Notes under the pieces: generated by a model | What the model saw: only the letters and a program-made list of their open reading frames with translations | Database searches by the model: none | What the model was told of the DNA's origin: nothing | Shown here: positions 50,439-63,931 of the stretch, one piece after another | How the letters are laid out: every line of letters starts with the position of its first letter | How positions within the stretch are numbered: the stretch's first letter is position 1 | Position numbers and translations under genes: made by a program | Origin: Holothuria scabra | Lineage: Eukaryota; Echinodermata; Holothuroidea; Aspidochirotida; Holothuriidae | NCBI GenBank assembly: GCA_037179385.1 | Contig: CM074187.1 | Coordinates: 10,851,450 to 10,915,449, forward strand | Length of the DNA: 64,000 nt | Reading direction: 5' to 3'

Positions 50439-52599
50439 TATTTCAACTGTACTACATACAAACGTACATTCATTATCATTATTATTATTATGATACAATA
50501 CTAATGAGTGTGGACAAGAACGACCACACTATATCCCATAAACCCTGCGTAATTGCTATTTGAAGAAAGGTCTATGTGAAGTCCATTTGGTGTTAATGTA
50601 GCAAAATGAGTGAAGTTTAAAGAAGAACTTTTCATGGGCTTATAGGAGCCCGCGATAGGGGGACTCATGCATGGAAGTGACGAATTTTTGAGAACGTCTT
50701 GATAAAATGACAACTGTTATGCTTATGTAGCATAATTGAAAGTGCCCAAAAGCTTCAGGCGTTGAGTGGTTTAGCCTGGATTACACCGTTTTACAAGTCA
50801 GACAAACCAGGATATAACAATTATTCCACCGAATATCATCCTGGATTTCCTATGAAACACTCAAGACTGCCATACTGTCGTAGGAATTCATCAATTTGTA
50901 GATTTTTTTACGGAAACAAATTGAGAGCGCTTTTTTGTCTTCTTTATTTAGGCCTATTTTGAATAGTTAGTTCTGCAAATGTAAAGATTTTGTTACCAGA
51001 GTGCAGACGTTTATCTTTCGTCACTTTTATTTATTTAAAATTTGGTTCAGGTTTGTTCAGAGAAACATCTTAAAAAGACGTCACTGACAAAACAAAGGTG
51101 TATGGGAAACTTTACACACCTAGAACGAGGGGATCATTAATAGGCGAGTTCGGTAATCCGTTGCCGCTTGGAATTATAGGACACATCGCGGGATACACGA
51201 ACCGAGCCCAGCACGTAGCGTACGGTGTTCCCTTGTTTTCGTTAGTACGTGCATACAACACTATCTAAGCGTATAATCAACAGGTCAACTCACACGGGGT
51301 CTCCTGTCTCCTTACTTTACGACAGATTAAAATGCAAATTTTTACACAAAAAATTCCACTGAACAAAATCACACTGAAGATCCTTTTTTATGTTATTGAT
51401 GAATTAAGAAAAAGTGATTTCATTTAAACTCAAATTTGGGAATACATGTGCTCGATTGGTTCGTTTATCACGACGATTTGGAGGATGTGCGCATGTGCGT
51501 AGCCACCAGAACGAATTACCGAACTGGCTGACAGGCCAAGCCGTAGCTCATTTGCCTTTTCCTGTTCTATGGGCATAGTCAGACCTTATGCAATAGCATA
51601 AACTTAGCTCCCTAAGCTTAGTTTGGTCACCTTGTTCTCAAAGTTGGATTAATTGTCTGTTTCTTGCTTCCTGACGTGTATATTATTATCTTTAAATTTA
51701 TAATTGCTTATATGATATAAAAGCATATGATGTTAGCTTCACATACGTTTAATATCAAAATAGTTCACACACTTCCTTAAAAACAGCAGTTTGGACCTCT
51801 TTTTGGCAAATTTATTTCACTTTCTTTCTTTTAATCACCGGGAAATTTTCAAAGGATATACAATTCCTGAGAAAAAAGAAACAGTACAGTGAATCCACAG
51901 TTCAAAGTTATCAATCAAAAGTTTGTATTAAGTGTAATGATTTATCTTCTTCGTGAATAATATATCACAAAAATGAAACCATGCATGACCAGGATGACAC
52001 ATGCTGTTCGATTCGCCACACATTTTATTATTATTTATGGTTGGTCTTAATTTAGATACATCTTTCATTAGAATCTAATTCACCATAGGTACACGTCCTC
52101 TGGTTGTTTTTATTTTTCTTGTATCTGTGACATCACTTCAAAATGTAATCAATCTCTTTAAATGAGAGGCCTAATTTTACAGATAGAGAGCTGGGTCGAA
52201 AATGAAAGAAATCTAAATTATGCAGTTAAGTCAGCCTACATGTTTGTCTTTGAGATCTTTTTATTTTTAACATCCTTTTTGCTCCTTTAGGAGAGAGAAA
52301 TAAAACTGGATCGGTTTCTCTGCTGCAGGACAGTTTTTACCCCTACAATCAAAGAGACATATCAAACTAGGATGGTTAGAGAGCAACTGCTTAATTCAAC
52401 TGGTAAGAAGAACAACCGCAAATTGGACTGCTGGTACCAATGAAAATTCAATCCAGCAGGGATAAAAAAGTTTTCAGGCTCTTGAGTACACATGTTGGTT
52501 ATCCTGTGTGAAATAAAACGTCACTATATAGCCTTAAGACATACCGGCAGTATACAAAACAAATGTACAGAATTGTAAAGACCTTTCAACTGACACTGA

Positions 52600-52860
52600 A
52601 AATCTCTGCATACTTTGCATCCTCTCAGCTAAACCAACATCATTTACATCCTTTTAAATCCCTAGATCATTTTGCCTTCTTTATATTCCTTCATTACTTT
52701 TCATCCTTTTACATCTTTGCATCATTTTGCATCCTTTTATAACTTAAATTCCTTTGCACCCTTTAAAATCCTCACACCAGTTTGCATCCTCTAACATCTC
52801 TCTATTATTGTCCTCCTTTATATACCTACATCATTTTGCATTCTTTTACATCCGGGCGAG
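52600..52860. repeat. Minisatellite with TTTGCATCC / TTTTACATC units
   Basis: Roughly twenty imperfect units of about 10-13 bases alternating CATCATTTTGCATCC and TTTTACATC. Spacing is regular enough to suggest expansion of a short unit with drift. Confidence 0.65.
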
Positions 52861-53022
52861 TGTACTTGTTTCTGGACAAAATCTCAATTTTAAAAGGCGA
52901 AAAACCTTCACTAAGATTCACATTATCCTGATTTCTACCCTAATAATGTGAAATTAAAATAAAAAAGAATGACATTTTTGGACCTTAGTAGGGTGATCTG
53001 TTCTGAAAAGTTGATATACTTC

Positions 53023-53180
53023 TTAAAGGGGCGATGCGAAGTGTTTAACAAGAAATTTCCTAACTGGCTAATGATAACCCTAATCCCTAACCTAGCCCCT
53101 AACCCGAACAAAGAATACAATCGATACAATACAATGGCAACAGCCAATCAAGAAACACCTTGTTAAACAGCGCTTTATCG
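53023..53180. mobile_element. GTTTAACAAG inverted-repeat element, copy 1
   Basis: TTAAAGGGGCGATGCGAAGT, then GTTTAACAAG, at the left is mirrored by CTTGTTAAACAGCGC at the right. The interior AATTTCCTAACTGGCTAA and AATACAATCGATACAATACA recurs at 56.4 kb. Confidence 0.65.
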
Positions 53181-55252
53181 TTGTACAGCACATAGAACAA
53201 AGTCGAAGACGGGGGACGTTTCCATTCTTTGTCACTGTGGGAAAAAACGTGGATTTATGATTTTTTTTTTTTGTCAAAATATAGCTTACTGTATAGAGGT
53301 GGATAACTCAGTCGGTTAACATATTCCTAATGACCACACCACATTGTAAATGATATTTCTTTCCCTATCCCTGGCAAAAAATAGAGAGCAAGATATAATG
53401 TCATTGACTTAGAGTAACATGACTCTATAAATGTCTACTTAAACGATATGCCAATGGTTTTATCCTAAGGTATAGAAAATAACTCCTTAAAATGATAAAA
53501 CCTAAGAGAGCTTTAGTGACATGCGAGGAGAACCAAGACTCATTTCTTTTTTTGAACTTCAATTCATATATATTATCATAAGTTAGAGGAGGTTTGTTCA
53601 AGTATCAAGTCTTTGACGTGAATAGATCGGATGCAACTCTTACATTTTCTTCTTAAATCTTCGGTTTATTTAATATAAGTCTTTGAAAAAGTCAGTTTTA
53701 TCATACTCTCATAGGCTTGGGTCGGCCGTTTATAATACAATAATACGTTTGTGTCGTTACCCGCACAACATCATTAACATGGAGTTTTTAATACTTTCAC
53801 CTAATTCTGAAATATTCAAGTCATTCAAAATCTCCATATTTCTTTGAAGAAAAAAGTGGGGATCATCCTGTACATTTTCAATGATCAACCGGTGAAGTTA
53901 CAAATACTGACACCTAATTGGAAGTCATATATATGAATCACAATATTAACTATGCAATTGCCTTTTAAGCAAATCAAATATTCTTGAATCCCATTCGAAA
54001 TGAGATAAATGTATGGCCTGTACACCAAAATTTTTCCGTGTTTTTTTTTTTTTTTTTGTCCTCGTTTTCTCATTTTTCAGTTAAGTGGTGGTTTGCTTTA
54101 AAAATATGTAAACTTTTCAAAAAAAAGGGAAACATTCCTGCCTTCATTGTAGTTAGTTAAATTGACAAAAATAACATTTAACTACCTTTAAAACTGCTTT
54201 ACCCTGCAACAGTTTAAACTTACACCTGTGATAAAATATGAATAGTCATCTGACTATGATGAAGAACTCAAGTTAGTAGGCCGTTCATTCATCACGCAGC
54301 AAACAGACTACATATTGGGAATGTTATTTGAATATTTCCATGAAATCATTCTCTGCATTACTGCAAAATACGAATAAACGGGATTTATATCCACCCATGT
54401 TGAAGAATTTAAAGCAACCCTTAAACTTTGGTAGAATCCCTAGGACAAAAATAAAAAAAAAATGCATAGGAAACGACTGGAACGTATAACCTAACCAGCT
54501 AAACAAAAGTATATCTTGCGTTCCCTGTAATTACTTGACACATTTCCGCCTAATAAAGACCTTAAGCTTGTATTGAAAAAAACTCTACTCTGACACCTCT
54601 ATATTTTTGCTTTGATATAAGAAGAGAACGGACGATATTATGAAATAACGTGGACGTAATTTTGAAAGTCAACAGGTCACTTACATGTGACAAGTCAGAC
54701 ATTTTCAGGGCTCTCCGGAGATGTCACGTTTGAGAGCATTGATAGAAAGAAATGTTGTCTTTTAAAATCCAAAATGTCATGAAATGAAATAAAGTTGTCA
54801 TTTCATATTATCTCGTGATGGATCCAGCTGTCGCTTTTCGTTGTCACTTAACGACTTATACCGGTTGACAGATCTTACGATTATATTTAAGAAAAACGAA
54901 AGGATTATTAGTGTTTATTCCCCTAAAACACGAATTCCACAAAAGTTAGGTTACCTTCAGAAAGACTAAGATTCTACTCTATGAAGTACTTGCTTGAAAT
55001 TCGCGTGACGCAGTTCTCTAAAAGTGTGGATAATTGGTGCACATAAGAAGTTTTTGTTCTGATTTACTTGGACATGAAAGACATTTTGAAAAGGGAATTT
55101 TGAAAGTTATGAACATTCAATATACATTGAAGATGAGATTGGAGGATCAGAAAAAAGGCTTTTAAATCATTAAAATTAATTAATCTTCTATTTTATGTAC
55201 TAGTAGGTTGATCAGCAATCAGTAAATATCATACAGAATTTGCAGAACTTTT

Positions 55253-55356
55253 GTTGGTGAATAGACCGTTCAGAATCAAAATTTTAAAAAATAACGGATT
55301 CATTCAAGCCCGTTATTTTTCAAATTTGGAGTCTCGACGGTTTATTCACCAATAAT
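55253..55356. repeat. Long imperfect palindrome (arms about 47 bases)
   Basis: GTTGGTGAATAGACCGTTC at the left pairs with GACGGTTTATTCACCAAT at the right. AAAAATAACGGATT pairs with CCCGTTATTTTTC near the centre. Could be a short fold-back transposon. Confidence 0.6.
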
Positions 55357-56414
55357 ACTCCCACAATTGTGGCATATTCCTTTTCTAACACCGAAAATGT
55401 GTTCCTTATTGGGGTTTCTTTCTCTAATAATGTGCCTAATTCCCTTGTAGGCTTACATTGCTACGACACCGTATCGTGTCTCATTTAAGTTAACTTGGAA
55501 AATGGAGGACGCCCATATCTGTGTGTTCATGATCACCGTGTAAAACGAGCGCAACCTTAGCGCTTTCCTTGCGAATGTAAGCGCGCGTCGCATGTCTTTA
55601 ATCAGTATATTTTTGTGAGGTTTGTGAGTTGACGGGCATGCATCGTTGACAATGCAACATTAGCGAATATAACCGATCGACAATGCCAGCACGCGTGCGA
55701 GTGTGTAATATGCATGACTGGCAAAAATGAACGTACCGTCCGCCCGTGATTGCTAGTGGTTTTTGTATATCATTGTCACTGCTGGATGGTGTGTTCGAGA
55801 ATAACCGGTGAGTGTTTAACCAATCAGAGTGTAACATTCTCAGTAACCAGTCAGTAAAGGTGGGAGAATTTCTCTTCTCTCCCTCTTTGTAGGAGGTATT
55901 GATACAAACAGTTTATCATTCTCACTGCTCACTTCTTCCTATGGAATTACTCTCTAATAATCGTCCGGTGAAAATTCACCGGTCCATGTCGATACGTCAC
56001 CCAAATAGTCTGGATTATTTATTTCACCATGAAATTATGATCAAATTAACTAATAAACTCCGGTAAATTAAACGAAATAACAGGTTATTATTATAGTTCT
56101 GAACGAATGTTTTGGCTAATTTGAAAAAGAATTCCTCGTGAAATTAACCAGGATTGTGTGGGTGGCATACAGATATGTTTAAGAGTGCACAATGTCATCT
56201 CCTGAAACTTTTTTGCGCTGTACTACATCTCCGTGTCCTCCTTTCTTTAACTTTTCGCCTACATTCACTTTTTCAAATTTATTTCACCTCAAAAAATTTA
56301 TTCAATTGCATTGGCTCGTTTGGGAACTTTGTAGACAAATTTATTTAGGATAAATAATTATGATTATTTCAGCTTTTTCCATGCTACAATGATATGCGTA
56401 GGACTTGAACATCC

Positions 56415-56570
56415 TTTGAGGGGCGATGCACACTGTTTAACAAGAAATTTCCTAACTGGCTAACGATAACCCTTATTTTCTAACCTAATCCCTTATCCTA
56501 TTACAGAATACAATCGATACAATACAATGCCCAAAACAAATAAAAAACACCTTGTAAATAGTACGCTTGT
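56415..56570. mobile_element. GTTTAACAAG inverted-repeat element, copy 2
   Basis: Near-identical order of words to the 53.0 kb copy, same orientation. The right inverted end is degraded (CTTGTAAATAG). Confidence 0.65.
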
Positions 56571-56847
56571 ACTCACCTTTGAATTATACACTAGCTTTTA
56601 TGATACAATGTTTGGAAATGTTTGGGGACTAATGCTTTATACCCTTCATAACTATCTACAACACACAAATTAGAGTAAAAATCATCTTTTTAGGGTGAGA
56701 TTTAGGAACAAATCTTAATATGGAGGGAAGGGTGCAAAAGGAAAAGAGTGATTTGCACTTTTTTTACAGTAAATATCCAATTTTTTAACTTAAGATCCGT
56801 CCATAATTTCACTCTATTGAATTAAGAGAGTATACAAAGAATATAAG

Positions 56848-56877
56848 CAAGGAGGTTCTATATTCAGAACCTCCTTG
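56848..56877. repeat. 12-bp perfect hairpin
   Basis: CAAGGAGGTTCT and AGAACCTCCTTG separated by six bases. No flanking support for a microRNA precursor, since the pairing does not extend. Confidence 0.7.
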
Positions 56878-58199
56878 ATATAAGTATGTTAAGTATACCT
56901 CTTTGGAACGAATTTATATTATTCATTCCAGTTTATTTTAGTAATAAGAATATATTTATTAAAGAAGTTAAGATCGTTATTAGATAACTTGTGTTATACA
57001 TTAATTTGCTATGAACGAGACATCGAAAAGAAGGAATTTCATTCCGATGTAAATTAGAAATAAAATTTCACAATTTATAGTACAAGTTATATTGCGGGAA
57101 AATCAAATGGACACACTTGAGATTAAAACCCGTTAGCCTACTTAATTTATTCTTTGTATGACCACATCTTTTCCTAGTAAGAGAAGTATCCTTGGTATTA
57201 ACATATTTACAGATAGAATTGTACCAGATCTCTTTCGAAACTATATTCAGGAAAAAAAAATTACGCATTGGAAAAATATTTCATCTTTGAGAGTATACTG
57301 AACGAAGATACTTTTAGAATACTTGAAATAATCTGCGAAAATTTCTGTCATCGGTTTTGTTCTTCTTCAAGTGTTTCTATCGTATTGATTACAATATGTC
57401 CTGCCTAAAATCTACCAAAGTGATGTGTCAGGCATATCTAATTTAGAAAAAGGTGTAAAGTTATCTATTAAACAAACAATGAGGGTCGAAACTTGTAAAA
57501 ATGAATTTCCTTTATGTATAATACACTTTCCATTTGTTGATCATAAAAGTCATTGTATTCCACTTTGATCATCTCCAAGCTATCTGCGAAAGTAAATTTT
57601 CAACGCCTCGTGAGGCATGAAAGCAGAAGGTTGTATACTTTTCTATGATAACTCCTTTACGACGAAATAACTATTTTTTTTATTTTTGTGACTTTCTTAT
57701 TTGTTCCCTGTCTCCCAAAATGTTGTTCTTTTCCCCAGAGGAGGTTTTAAAATGTTCCTCTTGTCTTTTAAAAGCAGGAAAACTGCGTCGTAAAGTTACT
57801 TCTATCCCGAGTTAATAGAAAAGTTTAAAAGAGGAGACCAAGTAAGGAGGCAGATATGAGACCTTTTTAACTGATTGATTCAAGAATTGAAGAGCTTAAT
57901 TTTTTTATTAATCTGGAAAGTGGGAAAAGTGCTATTAGGATTGCTATTGACAGAGAACATGTGTGTGGATTATAGGGGCAGGACGAAGGACGCGTCCCTC
58001 AGTTTTTGGAAGAGACGGTTTCTCCAAAAAGGCCCCAACTTTTTCAAAAGTTATTTAACTGTGTTAATTGGGGTTATATAGAATAGAATTGAACATTAGA
58101 CACTTTTTTTTTCTTCAGACTTAGGCAATCGTCAATTCTAAGATCAGTTTGCAATGGTTCGAAAAATACATTACTTAAAGACTTATAGACGATTGCGAG

Positions 58200-58431
58200 C
58201 AGTAAGTAAAGTCCGCCATTAATTGGGTCCATAAGCCTGAAATGGTCTTAATTTTATCTTCTACGTGCAATTCTAAACCCTCATATTCAGTGAAAATGAA
58301 GATATCAAGATGTACGTAAGTGTACAACCATTCATAATACAGGTAAGCCAGTAAGTTGAAAGATTAAAGGTGATGGACCCCATTTATGGCCGACCAAAAT
58401 CAGACCATCACTTGACTGTTCGGATTCATCC
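58200..58431. mobile_element. GGGGTCCATCA inverted-repeat element, copy 2
   Basis: Here the right end GATGGACCCCATTTATGGCC is a clear complement of the family left end GGCCATAAATGGGGTCCATC. The interior matches copy 1 in order and orientation. Confidence 0.7.
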
Positions 58432-58739
58432 ATATAATAACAAGAATAATAGAGCGATGGTTACTAATGAAGGAACGAAAATGAAATAAATCGTGGCGTT
58501 TTTGTGAACTTAGGACTTCAAGCTAATGATCTCGCCATTCAACATGTTCAAACACATTTTGAAAGTATCTACAACTTTTTACTTTCTTGAAGTATTTAAT
58601 CACACATGACAAAAACTCGGTGGTATTTATTAGTTTGAGTACCACCCAAACTGGTTTCATCAGATTTTACACAAATGCACGTTTTGATGATGCTTATAGA
58701 ACATCAGCCAATCCGATTTCTGATTTTGGTACTTTTTCC

Positions 58740-58930
58740 AAAGTTCTCCCGACCCTCTGGCAAAGGGCCGTTTGGCGAACCCAAAATTGAACAGCTTCCC
58801 GAAGAAGCTATACATCCACTTAAGGACAACATTTGACCAACCTCTAGGCCTTCAGACCATTTACATTACTGGTCTGTCATGCATGGCTCCATTCTAGACT
58901 GGATGAAAAGAACAGATCTCTGATTTTGGA
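58740..58930 (-). mobile_element. U2-headed short repeat, copy 2 (head truncated)
   Basis: The body matches copy 1 at CAGACCATTTACATTACTGG, TGTCATGCATGGCTCCATTC and TAGACTGGATGAAAAGAAC. Only about ten bases of the U2-like head remain (minus-strand ATCTGTTCTT). The far end shares CTCCCGACCCTCTGGCAAAG with copy 3. Confidence 0.7.
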
Positions 58931-59371
58931 TTGAGACTTTTTTTTTTTGAAAAAAGTTTTAATACTGTAACATAGAAAAAGAATTACCATTTTAAAAACT
59001 AAATTCCTCCCAAATAAAGCCCCTAGTTAAACCTTTCAACCATGGCATCCTTTTCCAGCCTCTTAAAGCTCATAAAACCATTCTTTAGCTATTCAAGTGT
59101 TAGTAATCCCCAAACGAGGTCGTCGTAATGGGGGGGGGGGGCTGGAAAAGAGTACAGATTGCACTGTTTTTGTTGAAATACATAACGTTAATGTACCGAA
59201 TATTGCTTTATGAGAAAACAAACCGTTTGGGAGTCAAATGTACCACCATTATTCACTTAGGTATTATAAAACTCTGAAAATTTTTCCAAAATGTAGGGGA
59301 CAATACCTCCCATTCGACCCCTGACCCCTCCCACAGGACGATGCTTGACCAATGATGAACCCCCAACCCCA

Positions 59372-59396
59372 CCCCCCCCCCCACACACACACACAC
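59372..59396. repeat. C11 run followed by (CA)n
   Basis: Run of 11 C directly joined to about seven CA units. Confidence 0.9.
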
Positions 59397-59971
59397 TTTT
59401 GGGGTGATAGATCCACGCCCTTTTAGGTGGCGTCATTACCGTTTAGTTTCAATCTGAAACAACCTAGTATAAACATATAAGTAATATTGACGGCAGTTTG
59501 TGGAAAATCTCAAACTTATTTTGCCTTTGGTTTAAGTCATACACCATTCACCAGTCTTTGTATTGGCAAGTGTAGCCACAAAACAGCTACACCACAAGGT
59601 CAGCCAAAACTGAAAGAATTTAGCTCGTTGTAACTTTCTTCGACTTGAGAAAGCCCTCTTGGGTGTGATAAGTTCCTGTGTAAGTATATCTGTACACTTT
59701 CATCCACATTTGTAACCTAAAGTGACGGTTATTCTGAGCGTGACCAAACATTTCTAAAAAAATCCCTAGACACCTTAAAGTCAAACCTTTCTGTCGAAAT
59801 GGGTTTTCAAAGTGTATCAGGTGTTACAAAATATCAAATAATGTGATTCCTAATCTGTGAGATTTTTATTTTATCCTAATAGTCCTCATGAGGGTGATAT
59901 AATATCAAAAGGACTTAAAAAATTTCAGAAAGGAACTTTCTCTCGCACTCACTTTCACTGCGTAGTCTGTG

Positions 59972-60001
59972 CACACACACATACATACACACACACACAC
60001 A
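59972..60001. repeat. (AC)n microsatellite with ATAC interruptions
   Basis: CACACACACATACATACACA followed by further AC units. Confidence 0.9.
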
Positions 60002-61795
60002 ATCCGTCCGAAACAATTGATACAAACAGATACATAGTATTCATTTACTCATTTGTAAAATCGACTTTTAGTTTCCCTTTTTAAAATGAATGAAAGTTTT
60101 CTCAAAGAAGTTTTGACTTCAAAAGAAGTAAAAAATTTTTCCTTCTCTTCACAATTATAAAAACATAAAAGAATTTTAGACTAAACATGATTATGAAACA
60201 AACTCCTTTGGATAGAGTTTAACTGTTACACTCTACTCTGAACAGTAATATTGATGTGCACTTTTTCATTATTTATATAGGGAACATTCACGTGTTTATT
60301 ACAAGAAAAATCAATGTGTGCGAGTAGAAAATTAACTCTTTAAAAGAGGCAACGTCGTTGTATTTTTATCTTCCCTGATATTTCATGTGATCATTATTAG
60401 CTTGTACATATTTGCACAACTTTTATCCTGTTTAACAGTTTTACAAGATTTCTTACCATTAACTATCCTTCCTAATAGATTAAATTAATTATCAAAAAGT
60501 AAAAATTCTCCTGTTCCGCCAAAAGTGAGATTCATTAGTAAATTTAGAATGCCAAGTATCCAATAAGAGCTTTTACATCGGTAATTTTTGTCGTAATTAC
60601 GGTGTTTTTTATCGAGGGATCTTTCTGTCCTCGTTGTAATGTTTTAAGATTTCACATCATGCATTCATGAAAGCCCCCCACCAACTCACACATTGATCTT
60701 TATGGATGTGGTTGTTGTCCCGCAGAGAATTAACGTGAATAATAAACGCCTGGTAATTGAATCTTAAAAAGGAATCGTCAAAGAAAAGCTTTCTTGAAAG
60801 CCGGGGAAAAAAGAGACCCGATAAATTGGTACAAGTACCTCATCGAATACGTTATCAGATCATTATAAGGAAAATATACTTCCTTTTACGTCCCTTCAGT
60901 TTTAAGGTCGGGCAATCCACCAGGCGAAAGCCATCTCTGAAGATGAAACAACGTTTTGGGGGTAGTCTGTCAAAGAGGTTCTGTATGAAATATTCACGCT
61001 AGGTTTTCATTTCTTATGAAAATTACATCAGCAATTTTCTATAAAAAATCCGTGAATCAACTTTTTTTTCCTTGAGGGCACAAGGACCTTCTCATTTAAT
61101 CCACTTTACTGGAACTGTGCCTATTTTAAACGGAAACCGTGTCACAATGTTTTTATTTTCTCCTTTTGTTTTTACTTACACTAGTTTGACTTAAATAATT
61201 TTCGAAAATTTGATATTTTTCATTCGCTTGAAATAAAAATGTGTAAGTTTTAATAGAGAGCAAGGTTGAAACACTATTAGTTTTTTCTTTTGTACTGTGT
61301 AACACTAAATAATTTTACAAAGAAATAGTCATAGAAGGTGTTTATAATTTCAGATTGTGTGATATGTTATTTAAATTTATTTCTTATACCTTTCGTTATT
61401 TTACTTAACAATAATGATAATGTATTGAAACTTTTGTACTTCGAGCAAGCTTGCATTAATTTTATAATAATAACAGATGGTATTACAGTGACAGTATCCT
61501 TAAATTTGTAACAAACGTCAGGTGCAATACATATCATTGTTGATATATTAAGCTAAAACTAAAAATCCGCTTTCATATGATTACTCCGAGTGATACCAAT
61601 CATTTATCACAGTATTTCTTCTACATTCCTAAATTTTCTGTTATTCGTCTGATGCAGAATTATCAATAAGCAACAAAAATTTTCAAAAAAAAAAACAAGC
61701 AATGGACTTATATGTATGTGTGATCACACTTAGCAAAATATTTCAGATACCGGTTTCTTTTTTCTTTTTTGATAAAAAGAGAAACTGCTCTTTCT

Positions 61796-62023
61796 AAAGT
61801 CCTCCCGACTCTCTGGCAAAGAACCGCTCGTGAAACCAAACAATACTCTCAAAGGAGTTCTGTTTCCCAAGGAAGGTACGTCCACTAAAGGATATCACTT
61901 CACTGACCAACCTTCCGGCCCTCATACCATTTACATTATTGTTCTGCCATGTATCGCTCCATTCTACACTGGATGGAAAGAACATATACCAAACGTGATA
62001 TTAGTCAAAAGGCTAAGAAACGA
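61796..62023 (-). mobile_element. U2-headed short repeat, copy 3 (best full-length reference)
   Basis: Its minus-strand head (62023 to 61978) is a diverged U2 5' end: TCGTTTCTTAGCCTTTTGAC, then TAATATCA, and GTATATGTTCTT. The body continues through the shared ACCATTTACATTATTG and CTCCCGACTCTCTGGCAAAG words. The head abuts an AG run and a run of 12 G. Confidence 0.7.
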
Positions 62024-62241
62024 GAGAGAGAGGGGGGGGGGGGCTGCAGACCTTTCGGGTATAATAGTCTTTGAGAGTAGTAATAATTCCACGGGAGGCA
62101 CAGTTATTTAAAACATTAAGTCAAATATTAATTCCTTTCTTCTACATGGCGCCCCAATTAGAAATACAATTTGCTAAATTCCCATATTGCATATGCAAAG
62201 TAAAGCCATTCTAAAAACTAAAACCAACCTTCGCCCTTAAG

Positions 62242-62396
62242 AATGTCTGTTAAATTACCGAACAAAAAGTGAAGAAATACAAAGAGATGGCAAAAAGTGC
62301 TGGCAACTTTTAAAACTTAGTTACCAGTACTTCTTCTTTAACCTCAATGCATCTCTTTAGTTTTTGTTCTGTAAATTTACAGACATTTTAACAGTG
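62242..62396. mobile_element. Fold-back element, CTGTAAATTT family, copy 3
   Basis: AATGTCTGTTAAATTACCGA at the left mirrors GTAAATTTACAGACATT at the right, followed by TTAACAGTG. The centre has AGTGCTGGCAACTTTTAA against AGTTACCAGTACTT. Confidence 0.55.
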
Positions 62397-63673
62397 TTTA
62401 TTAGATCGAGAGCATGCCAGAAAGATTAATTTCGTTTCCGATTAATGATAAGCAAGAAGAAAAATCATTTCTGTTAATGAATAAAATCTATCGAGATTGA
62501 TAATTATACCAGTGTATAAAAATACGTTTTTATTTATTCCACGATTTTTTATTTGACATCAACAAAGAATGATAAATTTCTTTGGTGTCTTTTAACTAAA
62601 GATGGAACGGACCAATCGTATTTTATTTGTAATAAAAGTAAATAAGATTAAGTATTTGATTTTCTTTTCTTTATTGGCAGGAACATACCTATTGTTTGTT
62701 TACATCTATTGTAGTACATCTTAGTTTAATGATAGGTATACTTCTCGAACTAGGTTATTACCCGTGGCTAAAAATGTTGCTTTCATAGCCCATTAATTTC
62801 TGAAGTTTATTTTTCAGCTATTAGGTTGTATGAAATGAATTCCGCATTTAGCTGAATGGATTGTTAGTAAAATGTTGAAAACCAAACCTTGACCATTGAG
62901 GTGTTATTAGACACCTACCTGGTTTGAGTGCAATTTTTTTCTCCGTGTCACACGAAATGTTACTGACATTTCCACACTATGCAAAAATGACAAATTTCAA
63001 GCCATAAGAGATTTTTCTAAACATCCATTGAACATTATTAAATGTTATAAACCCCCTCCCGTCCAAAGAGAAAAGAAATAAAAACGAATTGACCACTGAG
63101 GGAAAGGGAGAAGACGAAACTACACAACTTTAATGTTTTGTCCAAAAAGAAATTAGTCGGCAAATATTACAAAAAAACGTATAAAAAATGATTCATTTAT
63201 GTTCACGAGGCAGGCTCCTTCCCCACCATTTATTCTAAAATGTCATTAGCTTTAAAAGATTAGAAAAAATATTAAAATGATATCATATTTTAACTCTCAG
63301 AATAAGGAGGAAATCAATACCGTGTGTCGTAATGATGAAATTACTGCCGTGTCCCCAGTTCTAGAAAACTATCTCATAGATGATTACATAACTATGTTGA
63401 AGCAATATTTGAAGTCTTCTTGTAAATAAATGATTTATTATTTTCCTTTTCTATATTTTAACCTCTTGTCTTTTCAGTGTATTTACTCCGATTCTACTGT
63501 TAAACCATGGGAGGTAATACTTCCATGGTGAAACTGTGTATAAATTATGATGAACAAAACATTTTTTTTTTAAATTTTGAAATAGAATCAAATTTATTTG
63601 GAAAAAATCAGCCACATCGCTATGTTGCATGATGTGTAAATTGTAACAATTAAATACGTAAAGTTGTGGTCTC

Positions 63674-63792
63674 TACACTTTTAAAAATTGCTTAAAATCG
63701 CTGTAAATTTACAGAGCAAGAATAATAAAGAAGTTCTTTTATTATCTCTTTATATTTCTGTTTTGTAAAACTACTACTATTTTTACACTGCA
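63674..63792. mobile_element. Possible fold-back element related to the CTGTAAATTT family
   Basis: TACACTTTTAAAAATTG at the left and CTATTTTTACACTGCA at the right are not clean mirror images, but GCTGTAAATTTACAG and TTCTGTTTTGTAAAA match the family interior. Weaker case than the other three. Confidence 0.3.
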
Positions 63793-63931
63793 ACATCCGT
63801 CTAGCCTTAAAACCGTTTTTCCATTCCATAGTATGATTGATAACTTGTAATATCTTGTCGGTGGAACACATGCTATGGTGAATTTGTCCGTTTCCGACGA
63901 CATATTGGGAAAATGGACTGATCCTATAGTC

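Noticed and set aside
53301..53345. tRNA-like A box (GGATAACTCAGTCGGTTAA)
   Set aside because: No matching B box or cloverleaf downstream. At most a tRNA-derived repeat fragment or chance.
56848..56877. MicroRNA precursor or terminator hairpin
   Set aside because: The 12-bp stem does not extend far enough for a pre-miRNA, and a bacterial-type terminator is not meaningful in this eukaryotic context.
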